Shown: positions 36,097 through 46,700 of the stretch, in pieces
Layout: the number at the start of each line of letters is the position of its first letter
How positions within the stretch are numbered: the first letter of the stretch is position 1
Made by a program: the position numbers and the translations under genes
The notes under the pieces: model-generated
The model's input: only the letters and a program-made list of their open reading frames with translations
Told to the model about the DNA's origin: nothing
Database searches by the model: none
Assembly (NCBI RefSeq): GCF_018812025.1
Contig: NC_063054.1
Location: forward strand, 24,804,142-24,868,141
Origin: Megalobrama amblycephala
Lineage: Eukaryota; Chordata; Actinopteri; Cypriniformes; Xenocyprididae
Reading direction: 5' to 3'
DNA: 64,000 nucleotides

Positions 36097-38060
36097 GCAG
36101 CATTTACCGGGGTTCAAGCATTTAAGGCCTTTAAGCACATAATAAGTTATTATATTTTATTTAGCAAGCATGTAAACATTTAGATCATAGACGGAAAAGA
36201 CCATTTACAGCCAATACAGGCAATTCAGTAAGGAAAAACATGGTTTTTAAAGGTTTTTTGACAGTTATAGCGCCATCTGTTGCCCGATCTCCACCACTTT
36301 TTTTGGGTGTCCTCAGAGTGTGCCCATACATATGTGTGCCAAATTTGGTGAAAATATCTCATTTCGTTTTGAAGTTATAGACACTTATATATAAGAGAGC
36401 ATAAAAAATGACCCATGAAAGACTTTGATTGGATTTTTTTGCCACTTCCTATCAAAATTTTGACATTTGGGCTTTAACATTAGTAAACCAACTTAGGTTT
36501 CGTGTTTCCTACGCTGGTTTCGTCGCGATCGGACTAACGGTTTCGAAGATATTCGCAAAAGTTTTTTAAGCGCTAAATCACAACGTAGCACAAACCATAG
36601 GGCGAAACCTACCATATTTGGTATCGTTAGGACTCGGCAAGGATTCAGGAGTCTAAAGAAGTGACTCCCGTGAAAATAAGTCAGACACATCCAAAGTTAT
36701 ATATATTTTCATCTAAAACCATTAAAACCATATGTTTTTTAAAGTTTTTTCACAATTATAGCGCCACCTATTGTCCGATTTACACGAAAATTGGCATGCT
36801 TCTTTAGAGTCATATACTTGCATGTGCTCACCTATTTTGGTGAAGATCTGACTTTTTGTTTAGGTTTTATAGGCTTTTGGGTATATTTAGCCACGCCCAT
36901 TTTCTAAATGACCCAGTTATAGCGACCCAAAGGGCAAAGTTCAACTTTTTTTTGATAATTATTGATCTAGAGAGTCCATAGAATTGTCCTACACTGGTTT
37001 CGTTCCGATCGGGCGAAAAAACCTAGGACTAGTTCGCAAAAGTAGGTTTTTCACATATTTGCGAATAATTAATGAACGATTTGATTGACAGCATTGGTTC
37101 TTGAGGCAAAGTTGTTCAGCATGAGGAGATCTATCAAATGATATGCATATTGTGTGGTTTTATGAAACACCACGTGATTGCCGAGGCGTAAAACTCGTTA
37201 GCGCCAACTTGTGGCCGATTTCTTTCAAAATTCTTACAGACCTTTAGGACCATGAGTCGAACATGCCCATCGAGTTTCGTTCCGATCGACCTCCGTTAAC
37301 CTTGTCTAATAGGTGCTCAAACTTCATTGGCCGATGGCGGCCATGTTTTTTGAGATACGCCAATGTCCTCATAGAATATCATGCCCCCTTGGACCAAGAC
37401 ACTGCATGCCAAATTTCAAGTCAATCGGACTAACGGTTGCATAGTTACAACTGTTTTTATGTTTTTTTCAAGTTATAGCGCCACCTAGTGTCCAATCGAC
37501 GCGATTTTTTTATCGTGACCAAAGATTGAGCCCCTACACATGTCTTCCGAGTTTGGTGCAAATATCTCATTTCGTTCTCGAGTTATAGCCATTTTAGTAA
37601 AAGTGGCTCCGCCCACATTGCATGTTTTGGCGCCCCTTAGCGACTGTGAGTCAAAATTTCAAAATTCTCTCGATAATTATTGATCTTTAGACTCCAGAGA
37701 ACATTTCTGCACTGGTTTGGTTCCGATCGGACGAAAAACCTAGGACTAGTTCGCAAAAGTAGGTTTTTGACAAAATTCAAAATGGCGGAAAAATTTTCAT
37801 ACCGGAAATGAAATCGGAGATATACGTTTTGTTCGTCAAGGTCTCAGCTTTCCAATGATATAAGACACTTGAGTCTGTGACACACGGTTTAGGAGTTATG
37901 AGCCATTTTGCGCATTTGATCGCTGTAGCGCCACCTATTGGCCGATTTGGGTCATACTTTGTCAACCTCTCCTCGATTTTTGTACTATCATTTGACAAAG
38001 TTTCAAGTCTCTAGGCCTTACGGTTTGGGCTGCACGATGCGTTTTACGGCAGAAGAAAAA

Positions 38061-38096
<36 letters not shown>

Positions 38097-38142
38097 TCCT
38101 AACAATTACAATAGGGTTTCAGCACTTCGTGCTTGAACCCCT
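36097..38142 (+). repeat. Array unit F (about 2.05 kb)
   Basis: Long form starting directly at GCAGCATTTACCGGGG after CCCCTAA of unit E, so the TTAAAGCTGCAA bases are missing. Long (TAA)n and a full hairpin tail. Confidence 0.85.
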
Positions 38143-40188
38143 AATTAAAGCTGCAAGCAGCATTTACCGGGGTTCAAGCATTTAAGGCCTTTAAGCACAT
38201 AAAAGTTATTATATTTTATTTAGCAAGCATGTAAACATTTAGATCATAGACGGAAAAGACCATTTACAGCCAATACAGGCAATTCAGTAAGGAAAAACAT
38301 GGTTTTTAAAGGTTTTTTGACAGTTATAGCGCCATCTGTTGCCCGATCTCCACCACTTTTTTTGGGTGTCCTCAGAGTGTGCCCATACATATGTGTGCCA
38401 AATTTGGTGAAAATATCTCATTTCGTTTTGAAGTTATAGACACTTATATATAAGAGAGCATAAAAAATGACCCATGAAAGACTTTGATTGGATTTTTTTG
38501 GCACTTCCTATCAAAATTTTGACATTTGGGCTAAAACATATAGTAAACCAACTTAGGTTTCGTGTTTCCTATGCTGGTTTCGTCTCGATCGGAGTAACGG
38601 TTTCGAAGATATTCGCAAAAGTTTTTTTAGCGCTAAATCACAACGTAGCACAAACCATAAGGCGAAACCTAACATATTTGGTATCGTTGGACTCGGCAAG
38701 GATTCAGGAGTCTAAAGACGTGACTCCCGTGAAAATAAGTCAGACACATCCAAAGTTATATATATTTTCATCTAAAACCATTAAAAACGTATGTTTTTTA
38801 AAGTTTTTTCACAATTATAGCGCCACCTATTGTCCGATTTACACAAAAATTGGTATGCTTCTTTAGACTCATAGGTTAAATGTGCTCTCCTATTTTGGTG
38901 AAGATCTGACTTTTTGTTTAGGTTTTATAGGCTTTTGGGTATATTTAGCCACGCCCATTTTCTAAATGACCCAGTTATAGCGACCCAAAGGGCAAAGTTC
39001 AACTTTTTTTTGATAATTATTGATCTAGAGAGTCCATAGAATTGTCCTACACTGGTTTCGTTCCGATCGGGCAAAAAACCTAGGACTAGTTCGCAAAAGT
39101 AGGGTTTTCACATATTTGCGAATAATTAATGAACGATTTGATTGACAGCATTAGTTCTTGAGGCAAAGATGTTCAGCATGAGGAGATCTATCAAATGATA
39201 TGCATATTGTGTGGTTTTGTGAAACACCAAGTGATTACCGAGGTGTAAAACTCGTTAGCGCCAACTTGTGGCCGATTTCTTTCAAAATTCTTATAGACCT
39301 TTAGGACCATGAGTCGAATATGCCCATCGAGTTTCGTTCCGATCAACCTCCGTTAACCTTGTCTAATAGGTGCTCAAAATTCATTGGCCGATGGCGGCCA
39401 TGTTTTTTGAGATACGGCAATGTCCTCATAGATTGTCATGCCCCCTTGGACCAAGACACTGCATGCCAAATTTCAAGTCAATCGGACTAACGGTTGCATA
39501 GTTACAACCGTTTTTATGTTTTTTTCAAGTTATAGCGCCACCTAGTGTCCAATCGACGCGATTTTTTTATCGTGACCAAAGATTGAGCCCCTACAAATGT
39601 CTTCCGAGTTTGGTGCAAATATCTCATTTGGTTCTCGAGTTATAGCCATTTTAGTAAAAGTGGCTCCGCCCACATTGCATGTTTTGGCGCCCCTTAGCGA
39701 CTGTGAATCAAAATTTCAAAATTATCTCGTTAATTATTGATCTTTAGACTCCATAGAACATTTCTGCACTGGTTTGGTTCCGATCGGATGAAAAACCTAG
39801 GACTAGTTCGCAAAAGTAGGTTTTTGACAAAATTCAAAATGGCGGAAAAATTCATATACCGGAAATGAAATCGGAGATACACGTTTTGTTCGTCAAGGTC
39901 TCAGCTTTCCAATGATATAAGACACTTGAGTCTGTGACACACGGTTTAGGAGTTATGAGCCATTTTGCGCATTTGATCGCTGTAGCGCCACCTATTGGCC
40001 GATTTGGGTCATACTTTGTCAACCTCTCCTCGATTTTTGTACTATCATTTGACAAAGTTTCAAGTCTCTAGGCCTTACAGTTTGGGCTGCACGATGCGTT
40101 TTACGGCAGAAGAAAAAGAATAATAATAATAATAATAAAAATCACGACAATTACAATAGGGTTTCAGCACTACGTGCTTGAACCCCTA
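38143..40188 (+). repeat. Array unit G (about 2.05 kb)
   Basis: Long form with an intact start (TTAAAGCTGCAAGCAGC) and intact tail with the TAC loop. A few more single-base differences than D-F. Confidence 0.85.
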
Positions 40189-42226
40189 ATTAAAGCTGCA
40201 AGCAGCATTTACCGGGGTTCAAGCATTTAAGGCCTTTAAGCACATAATAAGTTATTATATTTTATTTAGCAAGCATGTAAACATATAGATCATAGACGGA
40301 AAAGACCATTTACAGCCAATACAGGCAATTCAGTAAGGAAAAACATGTTTTTTAAAGGTTTTTTGACAGTTATAGCGCCATCTGTTGCCCGATGTCCAAC
40401 ACTTTTTTTGGGTGTCCTCAGAGTGTGCCCATACATATGTGTGCGAAATTTGGTGAAAATATCTCATTTCGTTGTGAAGTTATAGACACTTATATATAAG
40501 AGAGCATAAAAAATGACCCATGAAAGACTTTGATTGGATTTTTTTGCCACTTCCCATCAAAATTTTGACATTTGGGCTATAATATATAGTAAACCAACTT
40601 AGGTTCCGTGTTTTCTACGCTCGTTTCGTCTCGATAGGACTAACGGTTTCGAAGATATTCGCAAAAGTTTTTTAAGCGCTAAATCACAACGTAGCACAAA
40701 CCATAAGGCGAAACCTAACATGTTTGATATCGTTGGACTCGGCAAGGATTCAGGAGTAAAAAGACGTGACTCCCATGAAAATAAGTCAGACACATCCAAA
40801 GTTATATATATTTTCATCTAAAACCATTAGAAACATATGTTTTTTAAAGTTTTTTCACAATTACAGCGCCACCTATTGTCCGATTTACACGAAAATTGGC
40901 ATGCTTCTTTAGAGTCATATACTTCATGTGCTCACCTATTTTCGTGAAGTTCTGAGCTTTTGTTTAGGTTTTATAGGCTTTTGGGTATATTTAGCCACGC
41001 CCATTTTCTAAATGACCCAGTTATAGCGATCCAAAGGGCAAAGTTCAACTTTTTTATGATAATTATTGATCTAGAGAGTCCATAGAATTGTCCTACACTG
41101 GTTTCGTTCCGATCGGCCAAAAAACCTAGGACTAGTTCGCAAAAGTAGGTTTTTCACATATTTGCGAATAATTAATGAACAATTTGATTGACAGCATTGG
41201 TTTTAGAGGCAAAGTTGTTCAGCATGAGGAGATCTATCAACTGATATGCATATTATGTGGTTTTATGAAACACCACGTGATTACCGAGGCGTAAAACTCG
41301 TTAGCGCCAACTTGTGGCCGATTTCTTTCAAAATTCTTACAGACCTCTAGGACCATGAGTCAAACATGTCCATCGAGTTTCGTTCCGATCGGCCTCCGTT
41401 AACCTGGTCTAATAGGTGCTCAAACTTCATTGGCCAAAGGCGGCCATGTTTTTTGAGATACGCCAATGTCCTCATAGAATGTCATGCCCCCTTGGACCAA
41501 GACACTGCATGCCAAATTTCAAGTCAATCGGACTAACGGTTGCATAGTTACAACCGTTTTTATGTTTTTTTCAAGTTATAGCGCCACCTAGTGTCCAATC
41601 GACGCGATTTTTTTATCGTGACCAAAGATTGAGCCCCTACACATGTCTTCCGAGTTTGGTGCAAATATCTCATTTGGTTCTCGAGTTATAGCCATTTTAG
41701 TAAAAGTGGCTCCGCCCACATTGCATGTTTTGGCGCCCCTTAGCGTCTGTGAATCAAAATTTCAAAATTCTCTCGATAATTATTGATCTATAGACTCCAT
41801 AGAACATTTCTGCACTGGTTTGGTTCCGATCGGATGAAAAACCTAGGACTAGTTCGCAAAAGTAGGTTTTTGACAAAATTCAAAATGGCGGAAAAATTTT
41901 CATACCGGAAATGAAATCGGAGATATACGTTTTGTTCATCAAGGTCTCAGCTTTCCAATGATATAAGACACTTGAGCCTGTGACACACGGTTTAGGAGTT
42001 ATGAGCCATTTCGCGCATTTGATTGCTGTAGCGCCACCTATTGGCCGATTTGGGTCATACTTTGTCAACCTCTCCTCGATTTTTGTACTATCATTTGACA
42101 AAGTTTCAAGTCTCTAGGCCTTACGGTTTGGGCTGCACGATGCGTTTTACGGCAGAAGAAAAAGAATAATAATAAAAATCCTAACAATTACAATAGGGTT
42201 TCAGCACTTCGTGCTTGAACCCCTAA
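40189..42226 (+). repeat. Array unit H (about 2.03 kb, last)
   Basis: Long form with an intact start and tail. It is followed by extra tails rather than another unit. Confidence 0.85.
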
Positions 42227-42562
42227 AAATCCTAACAATTACAATAGGGTTTCAGCACTTCGTGCTTGAACCCCTAATAATAATAAAAATCCTAACAATT
42301 ACAATAGGGTTTCAGCACTTCGTGCTTGAACCCCTAATAATAATAATCCTAACAATTACAATAGGGTTTCAGCACTACGTGCTTGAACCCCTAATAATAA
42401 TAAAAATCCTAACAATTACAATAGGGTTTCAGCACTTCGTGCTTGAACCCCTAATAATAATAATCCTAACAATTACAATAGGGTTTCAGCACTACGTGCT
42501 TGAACCCCTAAAAACTAACAATAACAATAGGTGCCTAAGCACCTTCGGTGCTTGGCCCCTAA
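42227..42562 (+). repeat. Tandem array of six extra 3' terminal hairpin tails
   Basis: After unit H the terminal module (CCTAACAATTACAATAGGGT plus hairpin plus CCCCTAA) recurs at about 42247, 42307, 42364, 42424 and 42481. Spacings are about 60, 57, 60 and 57 bp. Loop bases are TTC, TTC, TAC, TTC, TAC. A sixth, diverged tail (TAAGCACCTTCGGTGCTTGG then CCCCTAA) closes the array at 42562. The long frame across it encodes only the repeat. Confidence 0.85.
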
Positions 42563-42639
42563 TAAAGATGAAAACATGAGAACTTGAGTAAGTTCTAAAT
42601 ACCAAAGATAATACCAAATCATAAAAGCAACATTCTAAG

Positions 42640-42890
42640 GGCCTGTTCACACCAAGGACAGAACTATAATGATAACTATAAAAAGTTATTAATCATTTTA
42701 AAATCTGTGAGTATTGGATGACCAAACCACAACTATAATGATAACGACACAGAGGAACAAAATCGCTGGAGTCACTTTCAGAACAAGTTTTTTCCAGCTG
42801 ATGAACGATAAACATTGACATCCAAACAGAACCCACCTAACTTTAAAGACATGAGGATTTAAAGCAGCAGGGGTGTTCATGGTTAATAAC
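42640..42890 (+). mobile_element. Fragment of a GGGCCTGTTCACACC-type MITE
   Basis: It starts GGGCCTGTTCACACCAAGGA and contains repeats of ACTATAATGATAAC, as in common fish hAT-like MITEs. The right end is not clear. Confidence 0.4.
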
Positions 42891-43079
42891 TTACTGTCAC
42901 ATATACCCTGAAATCTCAGTTGATTAACCCAAATCTTGCTTACTCGGGGTATTCTGATTCCAAAAAAGTTCAGTCAACAGAGTATGTTCACAGTGAACAC
43001 AGTGAACCGAATCCAGGAGTCACCATGAAAACCGACACTGTTACAAATCAGACATTCTTCAAACTGACTTCCATAATAT

Positions 43080-43095
43080 GGGGGGGGGGGGGGGG
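43080..43095. repeat. Poly(G) run
   Basis: Sixteen consecutive G, in the presumed last rae1 intron. Confidence 0.9.
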
Positions 43096-43757
43096 TTACC
43101 CATAACCGTTTGGTTATTCTTCAAAAATTTCTTCTTGTGAGTTCAGCAGAAGAAAGAAATTCATACAGGTTTGGAACAACTTGTAGATGAGTAAATGATG
43201 ACAGAACTTTCATTGTTGGGTGAACTACACAGAGCCCCTAAAGGACCTTTTGCAAAAATAAAAATATATACAGAATTCTGCATGCTCACGAGTTACAATT
43301 TCTGGTTTATGTATACTATAACCTAGCTATTTCCTTTGTGTGTCACTGCCACCTTACTATGAAGAAAATGAGAGTATGGATGCACATGAATTAATAAAGC
43401 TGTATTTGCTCAAAATATGGCTTTGTTATGGCAATATAGGCTCTTTCTAATATCACGGCCTTATGTCCGTTTTAACGCATCCTGCTGTGAAATGGGCTGA
43501 TGCCGCAATATGGCTGTGTGCATTGGGTGCTCAAATTTTGTAGTTCGTTAGAGCAGTTTGTCTAGTACCCTACGAGAATAAATCCAGCGACTTGTCTTTT
43601 TTTTTTTTTTTTTTTGAAGTGTGAGCCTTTCTTATATCTTTGCAAAGTTATCATTAAGGGCTCCATATAACTATCCTTTTAATGGTGATTTGCGTTCTTA
43701 TTGCATATCGCCACCTACTGGTAATATACAAATGTTAAACAGACACTGATAATGTAC

Positions 43758-46700
43758 CTTAGACCAGTCATAGCTGGAGGCATAGGCAAATATGTTCCCA
43801 TTGTTATTGAAGCAACAGGCTGTTATTGGTTGATCTAATTGTTCAGAGGTCTTCAGCTTAGTGCGAGCATCTTTATCCCAGAAACTGAAGCGCCCATCAG
43901 AGCCTACTGTCGCCAGAGTGCCATGGACAGGGTGAAAGGAGATAGCATTTACCTAAAACAGAGAAACAAACAACAAGACTGTTTCAGTTTGCTGAACAAC
44001 AGGCAAATTAGGGTAAGTTTGTTCCTTCATTTGTACAGTAGTATTATTTACTGAATATTGTCTGATATTGCAACATTGGCCAGCCTTAGAATAGGCCAGT
44101 GGTTCTCAAAGTGTGGTGGGCACACAGGTACTACGGGGGGCAGAAGAAAAAAATAATGTTTTGCAACAGTGTTCAATTGCATGAATAGCGGTTGGCACTC
44201 TGCCTTTATAAAGCACCAATTACACTGAATCGTTCTTCATTTTCTTGACTTATCACTGTCTGAACAAGCCCAACATAGAAGTTGCTCACCACAGAAAAGC
44301 ACCGCTTCAGCGGCTCCGGTGAGAAGACGTAGCTTACAAGAAGCTGAGCTTGTGAGGCACGGTCAAAAACTGTTATATATATTGGCACTGTTATATATTG
44401 TTCATCCAAAAGCATCACTGAAATATTTACTTTTTTTGTTTAATTCAATTAAAAATTTCTGATCTATTATTTTCTCTTACTGTTATATTTTTCAATGATT
44501 TAATGACATTACAAAGTGAAACTAATGCAGGTGATAGACTGGACTAGACTAAATACTCAAGCAAAATCTGCATTGCATTTAAAAAGTATACAAAAACTAG
44601 CATACTCACAGCATAAATATCTTGGGGTGTGGCAGTATTGGTTCCGTTTGACCTGTGGCACTTAAAGGTGAAATTGTCCTTGGCTCTGGGTTAAAAGATA
44701 TATATATTAGTTATATTAGATAAAAATATAGCATACATAGTCAGTGTTACTGAATTATCTGTTCAATTTACAAACCAGATCAGATACAGACTCACGGGTT
44801 AGGTGGGTTTATGTAGTGAATGGCAACTCGGCCCTCAATGCTGCCCAGTGCAAAACCAGTAGGTTTACTCTGCTTGTCCTTAAAGATAGCCACACAGCGG
44901 TGCTGTTAAACAAAACACAAGTTTAATACACTGTTTGCAAAAGTATCTGCAGAGAAGAAAAAAATATATACATAAAAGGTGAAATGGGCAACAAATCAAC
45001 ACAAAAACATGATAGAGCAGAAGTGCAGGGCAACTACAGAGATGTTGGTGAACTTAAGAGACTGCCCAAAATTGAAAAAATGTTATGACCAAAAAAAAAA
45101 AAAAAAGCTTATGCGCTATATTCAAAGTCGCCTGAAACCATACAATTGTATTCCTCACACAAAACTAAAACGACAAGATATTTCACCAAAAATCTTCCAA
45201 TCCTCTGCAGATCTCAAATTTAATTTATGTCTCCATAAATTCAAACTTGGCAAGTAACAGATGGTTACAAGATATGAGAATCGACGTCTTCTGCGGTTGA
45301 AACACTGACTGAGGGATTACATTTGACATGATACAGATTTCTGTAAGTTGTACTGTATCTTTTAACATACCTTGTGGCGTGTATTCATGTTTATTTCATG
45401 CTGTAACTAGTAGTAAAGTGGAAAAGATGATCAGTTCATGTGCTTCGCTTGAACTGAGGTACTACAGCGATCTGTCATGCCACATTAAAGAGCATCAAAC
45501 AGTATTTAATGTTTGAATTTCATAAAATGGACAGACTTTGTTTCATATCAAAAGTAACAAAGCTTATTGTGATTTATTGGATGGAAGGCACACTACAATG
45601 TTCTGTTCATTCAACAACTGAAAACAGCACTAAAAGTTAGATTCTTGGGATTTAAGAATCAATATTGTTCATAAAAATGAGAATAGATTAAAAATCGAGA
45701 AATCTATTTTTTTTTTACCCAGCACTAGTTACTTCTCAAATGTTGTTAGAAAGCACTAAAATGACACAGACTTTAAAGAAAATATAGATTTCAGGATTTC
45801 TTGTGTTGTTTGTTAAATTTCACACACATAGTGAGTTCTTACAGTATATTTGAATTGAATTGCCATAAGCAAACTGACTTTGACCAAAAAAAAAAAAAAA
45901 AAAAAAAAAAGGTTTTATGGCATACAACCTAATCACTGTACAGGGTTTTCAGATTTTATTGCAGTATACATTGTAGATTCATATTACATTGCCACAATAT
46001 ACAAAGAATTTTATTATTCTAATTTCTATGTTACAGTAATAAAGTTCAACAAGCAGGGAAGCTTGCACACATAATAGAAGATTTCTTACTACAAAAAAAA
46101 AAAAAACAAAAAAAAAAAACAACTTAATTTAGAGGCCAAATGCCAAGTCAAAGCATTTCCAATTCACATTATCAACCTTGTGTGTTTTCAAATCGAATTC
46201 AAATGTTTTGTCTTTGCATTTGGCCACTAAATAAAGTATTTTTTTTATAAGAAATCTATTATGTGTCCGAGCTCCTTTCTTTGTTGAACTTTAAAATGTT
46301 ACGCATAAAATTGTGTTTAGAAATGAACTAATACGAACCTGATGCTTCAGAGGAGACTCTATACGTCGAAACTCTGAAGGCTGATTTTCCAACTGGTAAA
46401 CAATAAGACCACGTTCTGCAGTGGCTACAACAGCCATTGGATATACCTGACAACAAGAGATATGCATAAAAGGCTTTCAAGATTTAATTTCATAAAAAAC
46501 TAATTTTATATACCATGTACTGCACAACGTTAGTGCTCAGATGTTAAGATAGAAAGAGGTTCAGTTTGCTAGACAAGCACACAAAACACAAAATGAACTC
46601 AAGCTATCAATTACTCTGTAAGAGTGAGAGGAACAGAGAACCTTCTAAATTGATACTATAACAAATCATTCAAATCACACTCCTTTACCACATCTGCACA

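Noticed and set aside
30562..38866. Plus-strand 62-codon frame (MVSLDSARIQESKEVTPV) repeated in the array
   Set aside because: Same argument: a shadow of the repeated head module, with no domain or codon signature.
29681..42101. A minus-strand frame of 67-74 codons starting MSNDSTKIEERLTKYDPN, present in seven array units
   Set aside because: It recurs only because the DNA units are nearly identical. It has no recognisable domain, varies at its end by frameshift, and is absent from units 0 and A. Shared length is not evidence of coding here.
25400..42562. CRISPR-like array
   Set aside because: Units are kilobases long and eukaryotic; there are no short repeats with unique spacers.
42211..42579. 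A 122-codon frame with ITIGFQH repeats
   Set aside because: Encodes only the tandem hairpin tails.
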